A stretch of DNA of 64,000 bases, taken from Pollenia angustigena. Taxonomy: Eukaryota > Arthropoda > Insecta > Diptera > Polleniidae. Below are positions 55,683 to 64,000 of this stretch, in pieces. Position 1 is the first letter of the stretch. The number at the start of each line of letters is the position of its first letter. Position numbers and translations under genes: made by a program. The stretch is from the NCBI GenBank assembly GCA_930367215.1, contig OV884056.1:195217310-195281309 (forward strand). The letters run 5' to 3'. The notes below the pieces were generated by a model that had not been told where the DNA came from, searched no databases, and saw only the letters and a program-made list of their open reading frames with translations.

Positions 55683-56260
55683 ATGATTTTGAGCATATAG
55701 ACACTGCGCCTCTTTTTCACGAACCTCATTTTTGACGTCCTATTTTGGGCCACTTTTTTGAGCAGTACTGGCCATATAACAAAAACAATGTTGGCCTCGA
55801 AGGCGTTAATTATTGAACATTTATCATTACAAACCTGTGACTTTATATAGCTACACAGAAAATAATTATAAGGTGTAAAATCGCACGACATTGGAGGCCA
55901 ATTGTCATGTTCATTTCTCGATAAAAGCAAATCGCCAAATTCTGATTTCAATAAATCAATGGCTGCGGTCGGCATATGACACGTTGTCATCCATAATTTC
56001 CAGCAAAAAATCATTATTCATGATGACTAATCATGAGCTATGGCTAGATTTTTAAAGAATTATGGTCTGGTGATGTCACTAGGGTGCAAACCGCACCACA
56101 CCATTTTTCTGGAGGTCTGTAGGGTCTATAAGAGATTGGTCTAACTCTATATGTAACAATGACTGCCAACCCCCTTAAGCCAAAAGTGAGCCTCATCGCT
56201 GAACACAGTTTTGCGGTTAAAAGTTTCGCGAATCAATGACTGGCATTTAAATTAAATTTG
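55683..56260 (-). pseudogene. Mariner transposase relic
   Basis: Minus strand: RKTVFSDEAHFWL (first Asp), MVWCGLHPSDITRP, then the frame 56014-55670 with LLKSEFGDLLLSR, NWPPMSCDFTPYNYFL and KMRFVKKRRSVYMLKIIC. The third catalytic Asp is Asn (PYNYFL in place of PLDYFL), so it is inactive even apart from the stops and frameshifts. The second Asp region is missing. Confidence 0.85.
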
Positions 56261-56694
56261 CATAATTTTGTAGCTGCGTTCAAGAAAGAATCTATTCATG
56301 GCGATCGAAGTACGACAGTTCGTTTGACAGCCTTTTGTAAGTTCTATCTGGCTTGAAAGAGCAACCTTTATCTAATAACTCCGGGCGAAGGGAATCGTTT
56401 TGTGGTTTTAGTGATTTTGCATCTATCGAAAGATATGACAGTCTAAGGGTACGAATTCAGGGCTAAAAGCTGGGTAAGGTAAATCTTTCCATCCATTTTT
56501 TTACTAGTTTTTTACTTGTACAGCAGCATGATAGGAAGCAGTGTTGTCAGACAAGGGAATTGTCGAAAACTGTAGTTTTATAATTCCTTTTCGTTGTATC
56601 AATTTTCCAAAAAAAATTTTTACAACAATCTGTTAAAGGTACCACAAGATGAGCTTGTAAAGAAAATAATCACAACTGCAATTTATGTTGGCAG

Positions 56695-56879
56695 AATTCT
56701 AACCAATTGTAGTGGGGAATGTAAGAAAGATAAACTCACTGTTTATTGTTGGTATTTTATTAAAGCTTTAATAGCATCGCTAACAAAATTTTAGTGTTTG
56801 TAATTCTCATTCACTTTACAGTTTTATTTGTGTATCTGATATCTTTAGCTTTTTCAAAGCTTTTGGGTAAAGACATCCA
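56695..56879 (+). repeat. Unclassified interspersed repeat, copy 4, 5' half
   Basis: AATTGTAGTGGGGAATGTAA and TTCTCATTCACTTTACAG match 8253 and 12415. The 3' half resumes at 57547 after the element at 56880-57546. Confidence 0.75.
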
Positions 56880-57546
56880 CCCAGGCAGAAAAAGACAATC
56901 AGCACGACCCTGTTCCGACGTTGCAGGGGGTACTATCAACATCAAAACAACGCACTGTTTACCAAATTTACAATGTTATCACAATATTAAAATGATAACG
57001 CCAAATGTGCGTCTTCCAACTCTTATTTTTAGTGTTGTCACAGTACTGTAAATTTAAATTTACAATGTTGGATTCACGAATTTACCATATCTTTCGACTC
57101 TTATTTTCAATATTGTTACATATATAAATTCGCTAATAAATAAGCAAAAATTTGTTTATTTTCTAACCTAAAATAGTTTTTGTGTTTTCATTTTAATACG
57201 ACACTATTAAATTAATAAGACTAAATATTTGTATATACAGCGTTGTAGCGGTATAGAATTATTATAAACACGGTATTAGAAAATTAAGGTTTAATTCTTG
57301 TATATACAGTGTTGTAGCGATATAGTTTTATGGTAAATACGACTTTAAAAAACTAAAGTCGTATATTTGTAATTAGGGTGTTGTACCGGTGTTGAATCTT
57401 ATTTAAAAACGGTATTAAAAAACTAAGGTTGTAATTTTGTATCTACAGTGTTGTGATGGTACCATATTTTTGGTAGAGTCTCAATTTTGTATTTACAGGG
57501 TTGTGGCGGTACATAATATTCAGAAGAGTCGTAATTTCTGCCTGGG
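56880..57546. mobile_element. 667-bp TIR element with internal minisatellite
   Basis: CCCAGGCAGAAA at the left faces TTTCTGCCTGGG at the right. It sits exactly between the two halves of the interspersed repeat, which confirms it as an insertion. The right half is a tandem array (57230-57535). The left half has palindromes such as GTAAATTTAAATTTAC. The target duplication is unclear. Confidence 0.8.
57230..57535. repeat. ~70-base degenerate minisatellite
   Basis: Around five units of the form TTGTATATACAG(C/T)GTTGTAG, then CGGTAT and AAAACTAAGGT. Period roughly 53-75 with indels. Confidence 0.75.
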
Positions 57547-57725
57547 CAGATGATATGGCCTAAGCAACCAGTGAAATGCTCATATAAACTAGCTGTTCCT
57601 TTAACAAATTAATTTCTGCCTATTAAAAAAGAAAGAAAATTGGGAATTAATCACAACAAACAAAATCTTATATATAAATTTCAATTAATTTATGTATTCC
57701 CAAAAATTACTTTGATAAAAGTAAT
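57547..57725 (+). repeat. Unclassified interspersed repeat, copy 4, 3' half
   Basis: ATGGCCTAAGCAACCAGTG and CAACAAACAAAATCTTATA match the second half of copies at 8253 and 27172. Confidence 0.75.
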
Positions 57726-58368
57726 TTTTTATTACGAAAAGTCCTCTTTAAAAACCATGAATGATTTCTTTTAAAATGGCATTTTATCTTTTAATGGTGG
57801 AGGGTTAAGAAGATTCAATTAATATTCACTTGTTGATTAAGGTTAATAAACTTTTCTTCTACCAAAAGTGAAATGTTTTTTTTTTTTGTTCATATTGTAC
57901 TTGATTTAACAGTTAATATATTGTGAAAGGTTTTACCATGGTCAAGGTGATGGCGAAAATAACAACCAAAGAAATTTTATTAAAAAGACCTTTCTAAAAA
58001 AAAGTGATAAGAAATAAATTAAAAGGCTACCTGAAATGTAATAAAAAATAAACAGGTAATAATATCATAATACGTTTAAAAAGTTAAATTGCATATTGAT
58101 ACTTAATAATACAAAATAAAATGCAAAACTTTCTCTAGAAAGTGATACGAATGAATTAGCCATTGAAATAGTCCAATCTAAAACAAGCTTTAAAGGGAAA
58201 TATCAAATGTTATAAAGTGATTTATTTAAAAATGTCCGATTCACAACGGATAGCGTATCTTTTATAATGGGTAAAAGGATTCGGTGTTAAATGAACTGTC
58301 TTACTGTGCTTACTTTTTGACATTTTTGATCTGTTTGCTCTGGCAAATTATTTAGAAACGATACCAAA
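57726..58368. other. A+T-rich stretch, no gene seen
   Basis: No motif-bearing frame. The last bases probably include upstream mariner sequence. Confidence 0.45.
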
Positions 58369-58960
58369 TTGTCCAAATTTACTTTAGAAATCGGTTTTCG
58401 CAAAATTGTATGCAGCAATTATTTTTGGCTCAACACGGTTGTAAATAAACAAAATGACTGCATATGGAGTGCGACCAACCTACATCCTTTATTGCATCTG
58501 CTGTGGGATCAGCCGACCCTTTTTCTTCAGAAATTAAGACGAAGCTCGTGTTATGTTCTATGGAGACCTTTACAACGTCGTGATCAAGGATTTTTTTTTT
58601 CAAAAATATGGATGACATTATGCCAGGCGAGATGTGGTTGCAACAACAAACATACGGCGACTGCAACCATTTACTTATTGAAATCAAAATTTGGAGATAT
58701 TTCAAGAACTAGGCTTATTAAATGGTCTCCTAGGTTTTGCGATTTAATACCTCTCGATTATTTGCTATGGTGCTACGTGAAAGCACAGGTTTACACTGAA
58801 AACCTAGCAACAATTTAAGCCTTAAAGGCAAAAATTGTTCGCGTAATTCGTGACACGTAGCCATCAATGCTCGAAAAATTGGTCTTTAATGCGCTTCGTG
58901 CAGAACAGCCGCGGGTTCCATAAGGAACGCCAGAACTCATATTCTAATGTTTATGATATT
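58369..58960 (+). pseudogene. Mariner transposase relic
   Basis: Frame 58369-58818 reads FRKIVCSNYFWLNTVVNKQN and CIWSATN, corresponding to KIVLSDEAHFWLNGYVNKQN. The first catalytic Asp is Asn here. After a scrambled middle it resumes YLLKSKFGDISR, KWSPRFCDLIPLDYLLWCYV (third Asp kept) and KAQVYTENLA. Degraded C-terminal sequence continues to about 58960. The region with the second Asp reads GCNNKHTATAT and is lost. Confidence 0.85.
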
Positions 58961-59443
58961 TCGGAAAAAAATGCTTTGATTCAATTAAAATTTTTGGTAT
59001 TATTTGTTAGTTCAAATTCTATCGGTACTAAACTTAACACCCGTTACATGGTTTTTATCTGAAATAACTATACGGTATTTGTAATTTTTTCTAATTTATA
59101 CATCAACCGCAGTGGCGGAAACAACAAATTCTTATTTGCTTAGAAAATTTCGAATTTTAAGGCAACCAACTAAATCGAAAGATTTGCCATTTAAATAATT
59201 ACATTTATTTGACCAGTTTCATTGTGAGTTTGTGCGGACCGGAAGAGGCATAAAAAGAAAAAGCAAACGATATCAAAGCGAATAGATGCGAAGAAGTGAT
59301 AGTTTGTCATGACAATGACCGCACACATGTTGCAAGAACAGTTAGAAAACTATTTACCAAATAGCAGTTAACAAGTTATCCCTATAGTCCAGTCCATGCC
59401 TCGTCCCTCTACTATTTGTGTTGGTTAATGCAGAACGTTCTCA
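58961..59443. other. No gene seen
   Basis: A+T-rich, no element ends recognised. Confidence 0.4.
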
Positions 59444-59451
59444 CTGGAATA

Positions 59452-60014
59452 TAGGGTTGCCAGACGGCCTGGAACGGCCTAGATTGTCCCAATTTTTCGG
59501 TCTTGTCCAGTTACCAGATCAAATACAGCTTGTCCAGTTAAAAAGTTTTTTTTTATTATTTATGTACTAAAAATACATAAATAAAGAACAAAACTTATAA
59601 AAATAAATTGATTTCGTTTGTATTTTCCAAAAGGTAAATTATGCAAAAATATGCACTAATAAATCGATGCCAAAATTCATAAAAAGCTCTAAAATATATA
59701 AATATATTGTTTCCGCCTTCTTTCGCTGCACAAGGAAAAACCTGCAATTGCATATTTTCGGCTTCCCTGGTGATAAAATAAATAAAAAATACATTATTAC
59801 CAATTAAAAAGTCTATTTTAAATATCTTTGTTATTTATGGCCCTTTAGATTTTTGGTGACGATATCTAATATAACGCAAGGCTTAATTTTAATCTTACGT
59901 GTAAAAAAAAATTTAATACATATGTATTTTTAAATTATTCATTTATTTTTTTAAAATCCAGGTGAATTTTTTACATTGTACAGTTATATGAACTTTGGTT
60001 TCTGGCAACCCCTT
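59452..60014. mobile_element. 563-bp hAT-type element, exact 8-bp TSD
   Basis: Starts TAGGGTTGCCAGACGG and ends TTTCTGGCAACCCCTT. CTGGAATA flanks both sides (59444-59451 and 60015-60022). No transposase is left; the interior is A+T-rich. GTCCAGTTA occurs twice near the left end. Confidence 0.9.
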
Positions 60015-60224
60015 CTGGAATACGATTAACTTCAGATAGGGACAACCGAAAGTGGTTTCAGACATATGCCCATGTCCTTGAAAAAAGATCAGTTAATATG
60101 GAACTAAATTCTATGTTGCCAGACAGAGAAACCCAGAAATTATATCTTGTGACGGCCAGCAGTGTTTGCAAATTTTATTGTGAATCAATATAAATTTATT
60201 GATTCAAAAAATTTGTTGAGGAGA

Positions 60225-60813
60225 ATGTGGTTGTTCTCGAAATAATTAAATTCGACCTGAGTTCAAGCCCATGAAAAATTATAAATAAATTTTAATTTAT
60301 TTAATCTTGTAAAATTCGTTTCTAAGTTAAAATAATTTTTTAAAAAATTAATTTAATGAACTTAATACTTTGTTTCCACTATGAGCAAAACAACTTGTTT
60401 TGAGCAAAACGTGTCAAAGTGTTTCCATTATGGAAAACTGGTTTTGGTTTTCGAATTTTCGAAATCAATTTGACATTTACGTTGTAAACAAATATGAAAG
60501 CCAAAAAAAATATGTGTTGACAAATCAGCTGGAGAGTTGCATAAACATATTTAATAAGTCTTGATATTTTGGTAAATATGTCACTTTTCTCGAAATAATC
60601 AATCACCAATAATGGATAACCCAGAGTTGTATTCATGATTTTCGACATGTTTTAAAGCAAAACTAGTTTTTGTTTGAGTTTTCGAGCATGAAAAATGTAT
60701 AGAAAAACAAGTAGCAAAGCACTTGTTTTGCTGCAAAACTAGTTTTGTGGCCCAAAACATGTAAGTGGAAACGTACTATAAGGCTGATTTAAAAATATTG
60801 AAAATTAAAATAT
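60225..60813 (+). repeat. Diverged box-B repeat, split by a MITE
   Basis: CGACCTGAGTTCAAGCCCATG (box B decayed) leads to the X block (AAATAAATTTTAATTTATTT, TTAATTTAATGAACTTAA). This is interrupted at 60366 and resumes at 60779 with AAGGCTGATTTAAAAATATT. Confidence 0.7.
60366..60778. mobile_element. 413-bp MITE with TAA target (PIF/Harbinger-like)
   Basis: Left TACTTTGTTTCCAC and right GTGGAAACGTACTA are inverted. TAA lies directly outside both ends. Comparison with intact X blocks (GAACTTAAGCCTGATT) confirms the insertion point. AAAACAACTTGTTTTG-type palindromes fill the interior. A 3-base TAA duplication suits PIF/Harbinger. Confidence 0.82.
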
Positions 60814-61020
60814 CACTCAATTTACATGAAGAATTTTATGACGTCCAATTTTGGACGTCATTTTTTTGTTTGGTAGCAAACGGTGTAGAGAAAAAAGAGG
60901 GGTAGAAAAATAGACATGACTTCTGTTTTCTCTTCCTCTTTCTTCTCTACACAGTTTGCTCCCAAACAAAAAATTACGTCTAAAATTGAACGTCATAAAA
61001 TTCATCATGTAAATTGAGTG
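60814..61020. mobile_element. 207-bp foldback MITE
   Basis: CACTCAATTTACATGA at the left is the complement of TCATGTAAATTGAGTG at the right. Pairing continues for most of each half. TAT lies outside both ends. The loop is short. Confidence 0.9.
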
Positions 61021-61029
61021 TATTACTTT

Positions 61030-62053
61030 TACTATTGTGGTTATTTTGTCGAACTATTTATGGTTTTCTAATCCAAATTTTCAATATTTTCAATCAATGA
61101 CAATTTTAATTTATTTTCATGTTGCAAAATTCGTTTCTTCATGAAGATAATTTAATGAGAGAATTAAATTTTATGAACTTAAGCCTGATTGCAAATATTG
61201 AAAATTTGGATTAGAAAACCATAAACAGTTCGACAAAATAACCTCAATAGTAATTATTGTTAAAGCTAGGGCACGGGCTCTATGTGTACATTTGTCCTTC
61301 AAGTTGTGCTGAAAAAGGTCAACAGGAAAAAGGAGGACAAAAATGAAAAAAACAAAAATGTTCTTTGGACTTCAAGAAAAATTCTTGACAAAAAGTACGA
61401 GGGAACGGAAGTAAGGAAGAGCATGTGAAATCAATTAGAATGGATAATCTTTCAGAAAGGAAAAAAAGCAAATTTCGATCTACCAAAGGTTAAAATACAA
61501 TTTGGTTTAAGGATTGATGTTTGACTATTGACGTCAGCAGTCATCGATGGCTGCGAGTGTAAGACGGCAAATCCCTCTGGAGGGATCAGGTGGTTGTGAT
61601 CGGAACATGTCAGGGTAACCAGCCACCTGTGTTCGAATCTCAGGCCAGCCGCCTGTGTTCGAATCTCGGGCGGTCGGAAATGAAAAATTATCAATAACAA
61701 TTTGAATTTATTTTCATGTTGCAAAATTCCTTTCTGCATGAAGATAATTTAATGAGAGAATTAAATTTGATGCACTTAAGCCTGATTGAAAATTTGGATT
61801 AGAAAATATTGAAAATTTTTATTAAACCTTGAACAGTTCAATAAAAAAGAGCAACAGATTATACGTTTACATTTTGTCCTTCAAATGGTTCAAAAAAAAG
61901 GTCAACGAGAAAATATTACACAAAAAAGAAGAAAATATAACAAACAAAAATTTACTTTGATATACAAGAAGAGGAACGATAAAGCAGAAGTAAATAAGAA
62001 ATATTTGAATAAATATAAATTTACAGCAAATTTCGTTCCACCAATATCTTTGG
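61030..62053 (+). repeat. Box-B repeat array, left part (up to the hAT insertion)
   Basis: A 66-base segment at 61032-61096 (GTCGAACTATTTATGG) recurs inverted at 61188-61253, enclosing an X block. Then come a Y block (AATTCTTGACAAAAAGTACG at 61381, GACGTCAGCAGTCATCGATGG), a doubled box B (CCTGTGTTCGAATCTC twice, 61627 and 61652), a second X block (61684-61800) and a second, worn Y block ending at 62053 where a hAT-type element interrupts it. Confidence 0.8.
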
Positions 62054-63367
62054 CACTGTTGCCAATTTAGAGATTTTCCCGCTAAATCTAGCGTTTTTGC
62101 ACTGTTAATCGCGGGAAAAAGTACGTTTTAGCGGTAAGCGGGAAATCTAGCGATTTTCAAACATCTCTCAGCGGCTAATTTTCGCTACAAAAACCTCTCT
62201 CAAATTTTAAATTTACAGATTTTATACTTGTTCTTATTTAGTTTTTTTTTGTTTTTCTGGCTAAAAACTACTTGTTAAGTTTCAAGGTTTTACGTACTTT
62301 AGTGAACTGAAGATTGTATGCGACATTTTTTTTTAGATTTTGAGTTAGTATTTTGTTAGGGCTGTATGTGACAATTTACAACTTTAAGGTTGCTAAAAAT
62401 TTTGAAACAAAAGGTAAGGTATTGATCTAAATTATCTCGATATATCCCAAGCAATATAATTCACTAACTTTCATCTAACTAATTTTATCTAATTGTTTTT
62501 TATAAAGGCACTGGTATACCCTCCACCACAACTAGTTGTGATATACTAAGTTTGTCATTCTGGGTCAAACTGTTTAATATTCATCTAAGACCCCATAAAG
62601 TATATATATTCTGGGTCCTTGAGTAATTCAAACTCCATTTAGCCATGTCCGTTTGTTGAAAGAAGGTAAATATTGAAAACAAATTGTTTCTAGTTCTCCT
62701 TAGCAGTTTGGGATTGAAATCCAACAAAATCGTTTCAGTAGGAAAATAGTTATGAATCAAAATGTGAAACAGCCACCCTAAAAACTTTATCATTTTGCTA
62801 CAAAAACTATCATAACTAGTAGCGGAATGCATATATTGATATAAGATTTTGCACAAATTCATTATATATAACTAAAAATCATACTGTCAACTTTCGTGCC
62901 GATCGGTCCATAACTTACCGTTGAAACCATATAAAGCCTTCTCTCGGAAAAACCCGAGTAAAACCGTAATGCTCTCAATCTGTGCTCTATTATAATAAAA
63001 TTTGGTCAGCCATAGTTTCAAAAGACTCTAAATTACTTTTTTAAATCTCGTGAAGATCGGCCTAATTTACCACAGGTCCCATATAAAGACCAATCCGGGA
63101 ATTTGACACAGCCGAATACATCACTATAATCTTCTTTTGGGAATAAAATAGATAGGGAAGTTGGAAACCTGAGTATGTAACATAATTTGAGAGTCGTATA
63201 CATTTGAAAAAGCACCATATAGGTATCTAGATTTATATAAAACTTAAAAATGTTTAGGGTTTAGCGGTATTCTTAAGATAATTCCCGCTAAATTAAATAT
63301 TTAGCGGTTTCTAGCGGTTTTGAAGTCCGATTTGGCGGGAAGTGTTCAAAAATAGTTGGCAACAGTG
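62054..63367. mobile_element. hAT-type element (CACTGTTGCCAA ends), exact 8-bp TSD
   Basis: ATCTTTGG flanks both sides (62046-62053 and 63368-63375). Ends: CACTGTTGCCAATTTAG and AATAGTTGGCAACAGTG. CTAGCG, GCGGGAA and TTTAGCGG motifs crowd both sub-terminal regions. It contains a nested copy of the dispersed fly repeat (62508-63190). No transposase motif is left. Confidence 0.92.
62508..63190 (-). repeat. Dispersed fly repeat, copy B, nested
   Basis: Opposite orientation to copy A at 52.8 kb. The hairpin end GGTATACCCTCCACCACAAC is at 62514. Then come complements of the blocks TTGGATTTCAATCCCAAACTG and GATCTTCACGAGATTTA. It lies entirely inside the hAT-type element. Confidence 0.75.
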
Positions 63368-63375
63368 ATCTTTGG

Positions 63376-63525
63376 TTAAAAGATTAATGTTTGACTATAG
63401 ACTTCCATTCGTCGCAGTAGAGAAAGGGCGAAAATGCAAAGAGTTCTGATGATGCGAATGTGGTTATTCTTGAAACATGTAAGTTCGGCCTAAGTTCGAA
63501 CCCGTGTTCAGTCAATAATAACAAG
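63376..63525 (+). repeat. Box-B repeat array, right part (after the hAT insertion)
   Basis: TTAATGTTTGACTATAGACTT continues the Y block broken at 62053. CGAATGTGGTTATTCTTG, then GAAACATGTAAGTTCGGCC and TAAGTTCGAACCCGTG (box B at about 63495), then CAGTCAATAATAAC follow. Confidence 0.8.
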
Positions 63526-63526
63526 T

Positions 63527-64000
63527 AAGAAAGTATAGTCCGTCAAGCCCGACCATATGATACCCTACACCACAGTTTTTAAAAACACATTATGCTTATG
63601 TGTCCATATAAATATTGATTTATCCATGTTTATAAACTTGATGAAAATCGGTTTGAAAGTTTGTGAGAGGCAGAAATTGGCCCCTACCTCCCCTTGTGGT
63701 CCTATTTTTGAAAAACTGTATAGCCAATGTGTCCATATAGATATGGATCTATCTATGTTTTAAATTTCATTAAAATCGGTTTGAGAGGCAGAAATTGCCC
63801 CTATCTCCCCTCGTGGTCCTATTTTTAAAAAAATGCATACATTTTGTGTCCATATAGATATGGTTCTATGTATGTTTTAAATTTCATTGAAATCGGTTTG
63901 ATAGTTTTTGAGAGGAAGAAATTTCCCCCTATCATTCCTCGTGGTCCTACAATTCGGCCCATTTTTAATAGGCATGGTCCTTGTGCCAATAAGAACCTAT
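63527..64000 (+). repeat. Dispersed fly repeat with ~125-base tandem units, cut by window end
   Basis: It opens with ATAGTCCGTCAAGCCCG and ATACCCTACACCACAG, as does the nested copy at 26283. Three tandem units start at TGTCCATATA (63601, 63729, 63849), each with TTTCATTAAAATCGGTTTGA and CTCCC(C/T)TCGTGGTCCTA-like blocks. The 68-codon frame here is a product of the repeats. The element continues past the window. Confidence 0.75.

Overview
This window looks like A+T-rich, non-coding DNA from a dipteran fly nuclear genome, perhaps a calyptrate such as a blow fly or house fly. That placement is inferred from the kinds of repeats seen and is not proven. No intact host protein-coding gene, rRNA or tRNA could be recognised. 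Every protein similarity I can defend belongs to a decayed mobile element. The window may be intergenic or part of a very long intron, and short host exons cannot be excluded by eye.

Layout. 0-12 kb holds small foldback elements, a Tc1/mariner relic, two copies of a TIR element full of TGACATCA-type motifs (1.4 and 9.7 kb), an internally deleted DD41D mariner (7.2-8.0 kb) and a 3' fragment of an uncharacterised transposon-associated gene (11.8 kb). 12-28 kb holds a LINE RNase H fragment (13.7-14.3 kb), a 480-bp foldback element (14.5 kb), a chain of hAT-type elements with exact 8-bp target-site duplications (16.5, 21.7, 24.7 and 25.9 kb) with other elements nested in them, and a Jockey-like LINE relic (23.8 kb). 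29-40 kb holds two Helitron-like elements with internal tandem units (29.0-29.9 and 37.3-38.75 kb), a second LINE fragment (33.1-33.9 kb) and a 250-bp-armed, apparently perfect inverted duplication (36 kb). 40-47 kb holds an 8-bp-TSD foldback element, a 2-kb long inverted repeat with readable ORFs in both arms, a 2.4-kb TIR element carrying a decayed gene of the 'CGGQNK' type, and a 5'-truncated LINE with a poly-A tail. 48-64 kb holds tandem copies of a repeat with a tRNA-like box B, a hAT relic with transposase C-terminal motifs (53.7-55.1 kb), three more mariner relics, and a nested repeat cluster at 60.2-63.5 kb.

The elements do not form a pathway. They record successive insertions: several can be ordered because one interrupts another and a duplicated target is still readable. 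Coordinates of elements with target duplications are exact to the base. Other element boundaries are accurate to roughly 5-30 bases.
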